Shown piece by piece: positions 1 through 7,855 of a DNA stretch of 64,000 nucleotides. Position 1 is the first letter of the stretch. Each line of letters opens with the position of its first letter. The notes below the pieces were generated by a model. The model was not told where the DNA came from, ran no database searches, and saw only the letters and a program-made list of their open reading frames with translations. A program made the position numbers and the translations under genes. The DNA comes from Gloeocapsopsis sp. IPPAS B-1203 (GTDB taxonomy: Bacteria > Cyanobacteriota > Cyanobacteriia > Cyanobacteriales > Chroococcidiopsidaceae), in NCBI RefSeq assembly GCF_002749975.1, contig NZ_PEIG01000013.1, positions 1-64,000 on the forward strand, given 5' to 3'.

Positions 1-67
1 TTTGGGGGGTGGGGTTCTAGAGCCGTTTGTAATAATTTTGGGTGGGGTTCTAGAGTTATTTGTAATA
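1..67. repeat. Two direct repeats of about 32 bp, iteron-like
   Basis: Two near-identical units, at about 1-34 and 36-67, share the core GGGTGGGGTTCTAGAG followed by a four-base variable stretch and TTTGTAATA. They lie upstream of the left-edge replication and partition genes and may continue beyond the window. Repeats of this size beside an initiator gene are typical of iterons or operator arrays, but two copies alone do not prove an origin. Confidence 0.55.
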
Positions 68-238
68 TGTTACAAACTTGGGTATCTGGAAGTTTTAGCG
101 TCGAGCGTGGAATTGCTATAGCCCAACTTTAAAATAAGTTGATTCTCATAACAGCTCTATATCTAGGGGACTAATAGCAAAAAGCGTGCTTTAAAATCCT
201 GTACATGGGTACTGTAGATTTTGTAATAGGTTTTGTAA
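26..238. promoter_or_regulatory. Cluster of TTTGTAA words, possible oriV or operator region
   Basis: The heptamer TTTGTAA occurs at 26-32, 59-65, 220-226 and 232-238, and inverted at 70-76, where 59-76 forms an inverted repeat with a 4-base loop. The rest of 1-325 has no gene that I can support. The word may be a binding site for the nearby initiator or ParB; this is inference. Confidence 0.35.
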
Positions 239-325
239 CGATCGCCAAAAATTAGCCAGGAATCAGAGCGCTCGACTCATGACGTTCCGAGCAACCTTCT
301 AGAAGCCTTCGTCGGACGAGTAAGA

Positions 326-1798
326 TCAAGAATTTAATGCAAAAGTTCGTTCCAAAATTTCTTGGTTTTCACTTGTCAGGGAACGCTTTTCGTTCTCAAT
401 TAGAGAAATTAAGCCTTGGCTGAGTCCGCTAAGTGCGGATAATTTTGGCTGACTCCAACCTTTTTCCTTTCTACGAGCTTTGATTTGGGCACCAGTGAGA
501 GTATATTTTGTCTGGGCTGGTAATCCTACTGGTTGTATTTCAGGCTCGCTAGTTCGTCTAGGAGCGATCGCATCTTTTTTCCAACTTTCTGGAGGATCGA
601 TCCATAGCTGTGCTGATAGAAGTTGGTCGAAGAATCCTTTCGGTCTGCTCGGGTTGCTGCGCCCAAAACCAGGAGGTCGCAACTGTGGAGAGTAGGTTTC
701 TGGGTGAAAGTAAAGTTGCCAACCTTTGTCGTGCAGGGCTAACAAGTCCTCGTCCCAACTATTAGCAAGTTTTTTACGAAGTTGGCTATCTTGTCTTGCC
801 GCTTCAATTCTTTGAGAGCCGTAGGCAATTTCCATCAAAGTCTGCGCTACATGATGATTCTGCCGATCAATTTTAGATTTGAAGAGCAGCCACACCATCA
901 ATCGGGCGGCACCTTCACGATGTTGCCAAAGGCTCATAATATCCTCCAGCAATGCTTTAGATAGTTCGCCGCACAGACAGTAAGCACTAATATCTCTACG
1001 TCCTTCATCGTTGAGAAAGTACTTTGCCCATAGCCCAGCTCGAACAGTAAAAGTGATGCCTGTTAGCTCTTTATTACCAAATAAATCTTGTTGATAGTGG
1101 TAACGAATTCCTAATAAATGCCAAAGCCTACCTTCCTCTACAGTAAACCCTTTCGCTTTGCCTTGAGCGGGCCAGGAAACATAAGTTGTAATTTTGCAAG
1201 GTTGTTGGGCGATTTCTTTAATTAGTGCTAACTTTTGTTGTCGGTTTTTATCGGTACGTTTTTGAAGACCGAGATAAGCTTCGATTTGCCGATCGTCTAT
1301 GACGAGTTCCTGTTCCCAAGGGCGATCCAACTGCGTAGCATGGGCAGCATAAATCAGGTGCATACAAGCTGCTCGAATGTCAAAAGTATCAATGACAGCT
1401 AGAGCCGCAGCACCTGCTAGTGTTGCTGGATATTCATGTTCCAGGTCTTCCGTTACCCAAAACAGGACTACTCCCTTACCATTTTCAACATCTTTGGCGT
1501 AGCACAGCTTACCATTGGGATCGGCGCTCCAAGGCAAATCCTTCCTCTGCGTCAGGATACTACTTGCTCCCCAAATTGGCATTGCTGAAGCCATACTGGT
1601 TGTTGTTGAATTGACAAAGAGATCGGGACTAGTTTGAGGTCTATCTGTAAGTTGACGTTGCTTTTTGCTATCCTGTTTCTGAGCCACTTGCCGAGTGGAC
1701 CGCGTGCGGCGGGTTCCACCTTTAGTAGCTAATTGCTTCGGCTTGCTGCCAGGTATGCTTTTACGCACCATCTCCATTCTACTCCTCAACTTACACAT
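326..1798 (-). CDS. Helix-turn-helix plasmid protein, candidate replication initiator
   Basis: This 490-residue protein has a basic, low-complexity N-terminus (about residues 1-65). A central region (about 90-350) looks like the winged-helix type of plasmid initiators. The C-terminus is a clear XRE-type helix-turn-helix (about 440-485, with QIKARRKEKGWSQPKLSALS). Residues 236-240 read QQDLF, which matches the bacterial beta-clamp-binding pentapeptide QxDLF; the RK2 initiator TrfA is known to use such a motif. Its position beside direct repeats and parB supports a replication role. I do not recognise a named Rep family, so it could instead be a large transcriptional regulator. Confidence 0.5.
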   Translation of the reverse strand: MCKLRSRMEMVRKSIPGSKPKQLATKGGTRRTRSTRQVAQKQDSKKQRQLTDRPQTSPDLFVNSTTTSMASAMPIWGASSILTQRKDLPWSADPNGKLCYAKDVENGKGVVLFWVTEDLEHEYPATLAGAAALAVIDTFDIRAACMHLIYAAHATQLDRPWEQELVIDDRQIEAYLGLQKRTDKNRQQKLALIKEIAQQPCKITTYVSWPAQGKAKGFTVEEGRLWHLLGIRYHYQQDLFGNKELTGITFTVRAGLWAKYFLNDEGRRDISAYCLCGELSKALLEDIMSLWQHREGAARLMVWLLFKSKIDRQNHHVAQTLMEIAYGSQRIEAARQDSQLRKKLANSWDEDLLALHDKGWQLYFHPETYSPQLRPPGFGRSNPSRPKGFFDQLLSAQLWIDPPESWKKDAIAPRRTSEPEIQPVGLPAQTKYTLTGAQIKARRKEKGWSQPKLSALSGLSQGLISLIENEKRSLTSENQEILERTFALNS

Positions 1799-1988
1799 GA
1801 CTGTAGTACCAATCGCCAGCTACAAGGTATTGCCTTGCTTGTCCGCCACTTACCTTTAACTGCTACGTAGATTTCCTCTACTCGCCAAGAGTCGCCAGTC
1901 GCCTATAGGTGGCGGTAACGCTTGTCTAATTCCAAGCTGTAAACTCGTCGAAGCTTTTTACAAACGCTATTATCGTTTGGTTTCCGCA

Positions 1989-3344
1989 TCAGTTTTGCTC
2001 TCTTGAGAAGTGCAAAGTCGTCAACGGAGCTATTCGATCTGGGGATAAGATTGGCGAGCTTGTTTCGCTCCTATTCAATTCAGAAGCCGCGTCACCTTGT
2101 TGGGGGACGAGTTGCTCGGTTGTTATAGAATCATCTGCTAGCCCAGAAGCTACTATGGCTCTGTCATGGTTAGCGTTGAGGTCAGCCTTTCCTAGGTCAG
2201 CTAGGATGAGTGAGTGAATATACTTCTCAATAGTTAAATTATTGGTAGAATAAGCCCTTTGTTGCACAGCTTCTGCCAATTGGGCTGGAAGATAGACAGT
2301 ATATTGAACGAGCGGTTTATCGCCTTTTCCAAAATCTGCTTTATGGTTGGAGATGGTATGCTCTTGCCAGTATTCGCATTCAAGCGCTCGTTGAACTCCA
2401 TCTTTTTCTACCATGTTGAGAGTGCCGTGCTGGTAGCAATAGATGGTTTGGTTATCAATAGATTCTCCCCTCCAATGACAGTTCCAGCAACTTTTACAGG
2501 GGTTGTCCTTGTCTGCGCGATCGCTTGCTGCTTTGCCCCGATTACCGCTCGAAGAAGACAACTCCTGCTCGTCCGCTTCTGTAGATGCTGTTACACTCGG
2601 ACTAGGAAGTTGCTGATCGGACTTAAGCAATGCAATCCCGCGTTTGACCGACAGTTCCCCTGAAGCAATTTTATCTATGACGTATTGGCGTTTCTCAACT
2701 GATTCTCGTATGACTCTATAAGCAGCATTTATGCTCTGCTCGTTGAGGATCAAACGGAGTGCTGCCGCCTGCTTGCAATCGTCCAAACCTATTGATTGAT
2801 CGATCAGCTCCACTACCTTGGCAGCTTTAGAGTAAGTCACCCCCGATCCAAGTCCTACCCGTTGTGCAATGCGATCGCGAACTCTGCCAAAGTCATTTAC
2901 CAGAGTGGAAAAATTTTTCCACTCTGCTCTAGCCGTATTGTTGTTTTGGGTAGCTAATTTTCGCGCTTTAGCTAACTCTGACTCGATACTTTCCCAAGCC
3001 TTGCCTTCTCTTACTTTCTGCTCATTGGTCTTCTGGCGGCTAGCATTCTCTAATAGTAGTGCTTGTAGTTCTGCCAACTCGTCCGGAAATTCTCTCTCTA
3101 CACAGGGTACAGTTTCAAGGCCGAGTTTTATTGCAGCTTTCCAACGCCGATGACCGCTGATAATAATACTTGAAGGAGTAACAACTAAAGGTTTAATCCA
3201 TCCACTGCAAGATATCAAATCAACCAAATCAGAAACGTCTTCATCATCGCCGTAAATGCTAGTGTTGCGGGGGTGTGGCTTTAATTGATCCAGGGGAACC
3301 AATTTATGAAATATTGACTCTAACTCCTGCTTTGGTTCTCTCAC
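1989..3344 (-). CDS. parB: ParB/Spo0J-family partition protein
   Basis: This 451-residue protein starts at GTG. The N-terminal ParB nuclease-like domain (about residues 10-110) contains LKPHPRN, then IKPLVVTPSSIIISGHRRWKAA, the ParB box-II-type GHRR motif, and an LLLEN segment. A helix-rich central region (about 110-250) would hold the DNA-binding part. Residues about 290-330 contain CKSCWNCHWRG and two more Cys, a possible zinc-binding insertion. The C-terminus is acidic and low in complexity. It faces the initiator candidate and is divergent from the regulator at 3495. A ParB homologue is also a defining member of PRTRC systems, so it may serve the cassette at 6.8-11 kb as well as plasmid partition. 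Confidence 0.85.
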   Translation of the reverse strand: MREPKQELESIFHKLVPLDQLKPHPRNTSIYGDDEDVSDLVDLISCSGWIKPLVVTPSSIIISGHRRWKAAIKLGLETVPCVEREFPDELAELQALLLENASRQKTNEQKVREGKAWESIESELAKARKLATQNNNTARAEWKNFSTLVNDFGRVRDRIAQRVGLGSGVTYSKAAKVVELIDQSIGLDDCKQAAALRLILNEQSINAAYRVIRESVEKRQYVIDKIASGELSVKRGIALLKSDQQLPSPSVTASTEADEQELSSSSGNRGKAASDRADKDNPCKSCWNCHWRGESIDNQTIYCYQHGTLNMVEKDGVQRALECEYWQEHTISNHKADFGKGDKPLVQYTVYLPAQLAEAVQQRAYSTNNLTIEKYIHSLILADLGKADLNANHDRAIVASGLADDSITTEQLVPQQGDAASELNRSETSSPILSPDRIAPLTTLHFSREQN

Positions 3345-3377
3345 CTTAAAAGCTTTAGTTTATGCAAGTGTATAGTT

Positions 3378-3391
3378 TATAATGCATTATA
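3378..3391. promoter_or_regulatory. 14-bp perfect palindrome in a divergent promoter region
   Basis: TATAATGCATTATA is a perfect palindrome in the 150-bp gap between the divergent parB and XRE-regulator genes. Its position fits an operator for one of the two DNA-binding products, or a parS-like site. It is AT-rich and could also contain -10 elements for both directions. Confidence 0.35.
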
Positions 3392-3494
3392 CATTTATTA
3401 GATGGAAATGTAATGCAACGCAAACTTGTGAACTGATCGATCTTTGTCACAAAATAGAAATACGTAAATTCACGTAAAGCACGAACTAGTCTCT

Positions 3495-3923
3495 GTGGAA
3501 AACCGCCAATACCGACTGATAGAGTTAATTGAGTCAATGTTGAGTTCCGGCTGGAACCAAACCAGCTTGAGTAGAGCGATTGGTGTGTCTCAGCCGACGA
3601 TTGGGCGTTGGCTTGCTGGTAAAAATCTTCCAGAGCCAAACTCAAACAACTTCAAAGGACTGGCACGAGCAACTGGCGGCACGGCTGAATCGCTCTTACT
3701 CTACCTAGACAGCGAGGTTTCTCTCGACGAATACCTATCTAGTGGCACAAAATACAGCCGCACGCCCGAACAAATCAAAGCTGATATTCTTAGACTAGAC
3801 CCAACAGAAATTGCTGCGGTAATAGCTTTCTCAGCCGAAGTCTTAGCTAAAAAGTTTCAATATCCCAACACTGATGCCGTAAGCCAGAACTTACATTCAA
3901 CTGACAATAAGGTTCCAGCGTGA
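3495..3923 (+). CDS. Small XRE-type helix-turn-helix regulator
   Basis: This 142-residue protein starts at GTG. Residues about 15-60 form a helix-turn-helix (WNQTSLSRAIGVSQPTIGRW), followed by a short region about sleep of activity (AGKNLPEPNSNNFKGLARAT) that is typical of Cro/C1-type proteins. The C-terminal half has no domain I recognise. It is transcribed divergently from parB across a palindromic gap, which suggests control of the partition or replication genes. The ORF uses a GTG start; no strong ribosome-binding site is visible. Confidence 0.65.
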   Translation: MENRQYRLIELIESMLSSGWNQTSLSRAIGVSQPTIGRWLAGKNLPEPNSNNFKGLARATGGTAESLLLYLDSEVSLDEYLSSGTKYSRTPEQIKADILRLDPTEIAAVIAFSAEVLAKKFQYPNTDAVSQNLHSTDNKVPA

Positions 3924-4020
3924 AGTACCCCGCACTATGCGCTAAGCGCACGCTACGCGAACGTAAAAATACGTGCAGGGCTTCCTGACCTCACCCAAAG
4001 AAAGCGGGTGATGCCCAGTC

Positions 4021-4480
4021 TTACAACAGGCTGTTCGGCGTGAATTTCCCCTCTTCCAGAGGTATTTTTGATTCAGAAAAGAGTATCAGGTTGAGGGCAG
4101 CATTTGTGTCACGCTCCCAAAAGCTCTTGCATTCTGGACACTCCTATTCACGAGTAGCAAGAGTTAGATCCTCCTTGATGTAGCCACAGTTAAAACATCT
4201 TTTGGAACAGGGGAAAAATCTATTTAGATAGCGTATTTCACAACTGTAGATATCCCCTTTATATTTCAATATTGTGAGGAAGTTTCCCCAGGATACATTA
4301 CTGCGACTTGGGGTCTTCCCGACAGGAATGATAAAGTCTAATATCTGTCTTTTAGGCGGCTGGGCATCATATACTTCTTGGCTTCTCTAGTAATTATGCT
4401 CTGTTGCTGTTTCTCCTAGCGTCCTATCTTGGCATCTAAGGCTCGAACCTTGCTTAGATTTTTACAGTTGTTGAGCTGTA
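4021..4480 (-). pseudogene. Decayed IS200/IS605-type tnpB (OrfB) remnant
   Basis: The minus strand encodes the C-terminal half of a TnpB protein, broken by an in-frame stop and upstream frameshifts. Readable pieces are WGNFLTILKYKG, then FFPCSKRCFNCGYIKEDL, then a TAG codon where TnpB normally has an aromatic residue, then ECPECKSFWERDTNAALNL. These give the zinc ribbon (CxxC...CxxC) and the RDxNAAxN catalytic Asp region of TnpB. Upstream sequence to about 4480 is too degraded to read as one frame. The stretch 3924-4645 holds no other gene I can support, only short GC-rich inverted-repeat words near 3940 and 4600. Confidence 0.75.
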
Positions 4481-4645
4481 ACATAGTCACCGCCAACTAG
4501 CTCAACTCAGTTTCTTGAGAATATTGAGGCGCTTGCGCGATCGCTGCTTCACGATGATGCTCGAAACAACGGGTTATGCATACAACTTGCTTTAGCTGGG
4601 CGCTACCGCGCAAGCGCTCTTAGCAGTTCTAAATTTATCTACTCC

Positions 4646-5302
4646 ATGACTTCAATAGTGAAAACGGGTTCAACAAACGGTCAGCCTAAGCGTTCCCAAT
4701 TGCCTATATCTATCATGTCTCAGTCTCTCAAAGGGCTAAGTTTACTAGCTGCAAAAATTTGGAGACAGCTTTCTAGGGCTGAAACCCTGGAAGAAGAAGT
4801 TGAAATTTTAACTCAGCTGTGGCAAGTTCAAGACGATCGAGAAGCTGCCATTGATGCTCAGGCAGAGTTAGCCGATCAAATTGACGCTGAGATTGCAGCC
4901 GTGAAAGCTAGGATGGAGCATTTAGTCAGTATTCACACCAAAGAGCTTGCTCGGCTCGTCCGTTGGCGAGAAAACCTGGATACTACCATCCTGCGTTTGA
5001 ATGAATCAGGGCTAGTTAGCAGTGAGGCAGCAGGACAGTCTCGGCGAATCCGAATAAAACTCAATCCACCTGCGTGTGAAATCCTCAACCTAAATGAAGT
5101 ACCTCCAGATTACATCACCGTGAAGGTAGTGGAAGAGCGCAAACCAGATAAAACCAAAATTAAAGCAGCTTGGAGTAAAGGTACTCCAGTACCAGGGACT
5201 CGCGTGGAACGCAGGCGCAGGGTCGTCTACGAGATTGCCCCGACCAGCCTAGAGCAGATCAAAGGTGAGGTTCAATCCGTAGCTAAACATTCTCGGCGCT
5301 AG
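4646..5302 (+). CDS. Siphovirus Gp157-like protein
   Basis: This 218-residue protein has a central coiled coil (about residues 60-120) with EEEVEILTQLWQ and paired acidic and basic heptads. A C-terminal region follows (about 130-200) with RRIRIKLNPPACEIL, PPDYI, PDKTKIKAAWSKG and VPGTRVERR. That order of motifs matches the phage Gp157 family, whose biochemical role is poorly known (phage resistance has been linked to it in Streptococcus thermophilus). The ATG at 4646 is the first start; an internal ATG (MSQSLKGL) is possible. It probably entered from a phage. Confidence 0.7.
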   Translation: MTSIVKTGSTNGQPKRSQLPISIMSQSLKGLSLLAAKIWRQLSRAETLEEEVEILTQLWQVQDDREAAIDAQAELADQIDAEIAAVKARMEHLVSIHTKELARLVRWRENLDTTILRLNESGLVSSEAAGQSRRIRIKLNPPACEILNLNEVPPDYITVKVVEERKPDKTKIKAAWSKGTPVPGTRVERRRRVVYEIAPTSLEQIKGEVQSVAKHSRR

Positions 5303-5404
5303 GCTGCCCGTTACCTATTACTCATTCCCCATTCAATGTGGGTAGCGCCTATTGAAGCTGTTATGTACCAATTATTTGATTGGATCTACCACAATTAAGG
5401 GCAG

Positions 5405-5915
5405 CGATTGATGCTTTCTACAAACCAACCGTTCCGTGGCAGGCGTTTCGCTTTTCCAACCCTGGACAGCCGACTGTTGCCGATTTGCTCAATGGAGGCG
5501 ATCGCCTCCAAATTAATTGGGCTTAAAGGGACACCCAGACACAAGATGGTGTCTTTGCCGCTTCAGCCTATCGTTGTGCGCCAGGTTGTGCTGTGCATCT
5601 ACGAGCGATCGGTGCGTGCGGTGGGCGATCGCTTGCGGCTGCCTCTATCCTGATGACATACACGAAGTCTGGTGTATTCAATATCCCCAACTTTATCAGG
5701 AGTGGGAAATTCGTAAACAGCATCGGTTGGGGTACAAGTTTAATGTTAAAGTTGGCGATGCCAAGAAGCGAACGAAGTGGAGTCCACCATTCGTAGTCGT
5801 CAACGAACGAATATTGTCACACGTTCATGGAGTAACTTCTGTTGAAGATTGCGAAGTCAAAGTCGTGGAGAAATTTACTCAATTGCAGCAGATAGAGTTG
5901 TGGAGTGCTATTTAA
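5405..5915 (+). pseudogene. Unresolved, probably decayed coding stretch
   Basis: About 700 bp between the Gp157-like gene and the toxin gene contain pieces that look coding but sit in different frames. Around 5403-5525 one frame reads AAIDAFYKPTVPWQAFRFSN before a stop. From about 5640 to 5915 another frame reads DIHEVWCIQYPQLYQEWEIR with no good start codon. A frameshifted gene explains this best, but I cannot name the family, and a real short ORF ending at 5915 cannot be excluded. Confidence 0.3.
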
Positions 5916-6011
5916 TTGCTCTAGTCAAAGAAAACTTGAGCTTAGACTATGTTATGCCAAAGAAATAGTTTGCTAAAGCTGTTGACCGAGCTTGTAGTTA
6001 GTTATTGTCGG

Positions 6012-6326
6012 TCAATCTTTGTAGTGAAATCTGCAAGCGAGAAAATCAATTTGAGTACTGCCGACTAGATAGATCAGCCGATGTTCTAAGTCAATTCGGC
6101 GCGACCAAACATCTGCATCCAAGTATTTTAATGGTTCTGGTTTACCAATTCCTTGAAACGGGTCTGCCATCACAGCCGTAACCAGATCTAAAATTTTGGA
6201 TGCTTTTTTATATTCAGTCTTGAACCACCAAGCCAAGTCTTCCTTAAATTGCGAGCTGAATCCAGGACTGCGCTGAATCGGTAGCGGAGTTTCCTCTGAT
6301 TCATGCTTCTTTCTCTTCGCTGCCAA
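6012..6326 (-). CDS. YoeB/Txe-family mRNA interferase toxin
   Basis: This 104-residue protein carries the YoeB signature in order: FKEDLAWWFKTEYKKASKI, DPFQGIGKPEPLK, WSRRIDLEHRLIY and a C-terminal CRFHY with the catalytic-type His and Tyr. YoeB toxins cut mRNA at the ribosome. The best start is a TTG at 6326 inside the antitoxin gene, so the two overlap by 26 bp. The N-terminal tail (about 20 residues) is longer than usual, and translation is probably coupled to the antitoxin. Confidence 0.85.
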   Translation of the reverse strand: MAAKRKKHESEETPLPIQRSPGFSSQFKEDLAWWFKTEYKKASKILDLVTAVMADPFQGIGKPEPLKYLDADVWSRRIDLEHRLIYLVGSTQIDFLACRFHYKD

Positions 6327-6603
6327 TTCCCAACTCCTGCCGTAGTTCTTCTATTGTCTGAGGCTGAATTTTGCCCAATTTTGATTCGGCGATCGCATCG
6401 AGCAGGCGACGACCATTGGCAGGGTTTCGCAACAGATACACTGTTTCAACCAGGCTAGTTAAGTCTGATTCGGCAATCAGCGCCACATTTTCTCCTTCGC
6501 GCCGTTTGATGATGAAAACTTGATGGTTTTCAACTACAGAGTCTAATAACTGAAAGAAGCTATTCCTGGCATCCGTTGGAGAAGTAATTTCGTAGGAGAA
6601 CAT
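6301..6603 (-). CDS. YefM/Phd-family antitoxin
   Basis: This 100-residue protein has the YefM/Phd N-terminal DNA-binding fold (TSPTDARNSFFQLLDSVVEN, then VFIIKRREGENVALI and SDLTSLVETVYLLRNPANG). A C-terminal tail would wrap the toxin. It precedes and overlaps the YoeB-like toxin gene, the standard order for this pair. Antitoxin and complex normally repress their own promoter, which would lie in 6604-6650. The pair is likely a plasmid addiction module. Confidence 0.85.
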   Translation of the reverse strand: MFSYEITSPTDARNSFFQLLDSVVENHQVFIIKRREGENVALIAESDLTSLVETVYLLRNPANGRRLLDAIAESKLGKIQPQTIEELRQELGIGSEEKEA

Positions 6604-6796
6604 AAATGATGTACAGCATTACGTACATTAATTCTACTGAAAATCGATCGAAAGTAGTTAGAGGCGATCGCTTTTTTGGGATGGAACGCTCGATCGAGCT
6701 GAAACTTGAAACTGCGATCGCTGCCACTATAAACCGCGAACTTCGAGCCAGCTTTTGGCTACCGCCATTTGCAACTGATAGCTACTAATTGACAAT

Positions 6797-7378
6797 ATGG
6801 CACGATGGCTTACCTTAGAAGCAGCAGCTCAAGCTGTTTCTGTTCGAGTGCAACAGCTTGAGGAGTGCTTAACCGACAAAGCGCCGGAAGCGCAATTTCA
6901 GGCGCACGGACTTTTGTTTGATCGCAAGCGCTGGCAAGCGGGGAAAGAGTTTTTGCAGCTTTTAGAGCAACTTGCAAGCTCCTCGGTATCGGCTGCAACA
7001 TCTCAAACACTGCAACTTAGCAGCGAGAAAGGGCGTTCGTATCGCTGGCATGAAACCCCGATTCGATTGCAGCTCGTCTGGCTTCCTTTAAATTCAGATG
7101 CCAAAGAACGACAGGTGTTGATTGCAGCGTCCAGTTACAATGACTTTCCTATTTCTAACCTGGTAGGCGAATCTGAGTTGGGAGAATTACCCGCTGCTCT
7201 AGCTCAGTTATTAGGGGAGCTTAAAGCTGACCTGCCGCTTCGTAAAATTCGCTATCAGCGTCAGCAGTCAAAAGCAAAATCGACCAATTCAGCTCGAGCG
7301 TCGGCTCGTTCAACACCACCTTCAGTTGAAACCAAACAACAAATATCGTCCGAAACTACTCAAATTTCACTCTTTTAA
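6797..7378 (+). CDS. PRTRC protein E-like, with C-terminal clamp-binding-like motif
   Basis: This 193-residue protein opens the PRTRC-like operon. Residues about 80-150 contain IRLQLVWLPLNSDAKERQVL, then ELPAALAQLLGELKADLP, which resembles the pattern I remember for PRTRC protein E (a short strand-rich region followed by an acidic helix). Residues about 155-187 form a Ser/Thr/Lys-rich linker. The protein ends exactly in QISLF (189-193), a near-consensus bacterial beta-clamp-binding pentapeptide on a flexible tail. The plasmid encodes its own clamp at 43235-44824. The E assignment rests partly on gene order; 3 bp separate it from the next gene. Confidence 0.5.
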   Translation: MARWLTLEAAAQAVSVRVQQLEECLTDKAPEAQFQAHGLLFDRKRWQAGKEFLQLLEQLASSSVSAATSQTLQLSSEKGRSYRWHETPIRLQLVWLPLNSDAKERQVLIAASSYNDFPISNLVGESELGELPAALAQLLGELKADLPLRKIRYQRQQSKAKSTNSARASARSTPPSVETKQQISSETTQISLF

Positions 7379-7381
7379 AAA

Positions 7382-7849
7382 ATGAGCAATGACATTCATG
7401 AAGACAAACTACTCGTTCTTCTCGAAGGACAGCAGCATTGGGTACGCAAATCGATTGCTGACAACGATGATTTATTGCGAATGTTATTTAGTGGGCTTAG
7501 CCCCGAACTAGCCGCAGCAGAAATCCAACGAGAGCCAAGTCAAATTAAAATTGTGCCGAAAAAGGGGACAAAAGGGACAATCCATTCATCTTATAACTTG
7601 CCAACCGCAGCATCAGTTTTAGCAGTTTTAGATACAGCACCGTCTGAGGTCGATCCTGCTATTTTGATGTGCGTAAAATTGCGAAAAATCGAGTTATTGC
7701 AGGGAATTAATCCCTGCAATGCTCAAGCTATTGTGGAGCAGATTGAGACGGCGATCGCTCAATCGCGGCATTCGTCAGATTCAGTTAAGCAGTGCCTAAA
7801 ACGGCTCGACCAATCCTTGGCTGTTAGCGCGATTCCAGTTGGATTTTAA
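7382..7849 (+). CDS. PRTRC protein C-like ubiquitin-fold domain with C-terminal extension
   Basis: This 155-residue protein has an N-terminal part (residues 1-65) that matches PRTRC protein C, the ubiquitin-like member of the cassette. It reads LLRMLFSGLSPELAAAEI, then IKIVPKKGTKG, and PRTRC-C proteins as I recall them end in this GTKG after a PELA-type helix. Here the chain does not stop at G65 but continues for 90 residues with an extra helical region. That layout resembles a ubiquitin-like precursor needing cleavage, and a JAMM-protease gene lies in the same operon. Alternatively the extension is a permanent fusion domain. The next gene starts 6 bp downstream. Confidence 0.6.
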   Translation: MSNDIHEDKLLVLLEGQQHWVRKSIADNDDLLRMLFSGLSPELAAAEIQREPSQIKIVPKKGTKGTIHSSYNLPTAASVLAVLDTAPSEVDPAILMCVKLRKIELLQGINPCNAQAIVEQIETAIAQSRHSSDSVKQCLKRLDQSLAVSAIPVGF

Positions 7850-7855
7850 GTCAGT

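Noticed and set aside
2259-2663. 134-codon plus-strand ORF
   Set aside because: It is antisense to the middle of ParB and has no independent support.
6606-6788. 60-codon plus-strand ORF before the PRTRC-like operon
   Set aside because: It has no recognisable motif, contains several HIP1-type words and lies in the promoter region of the antitoxin operon; I treat it as noncoding.
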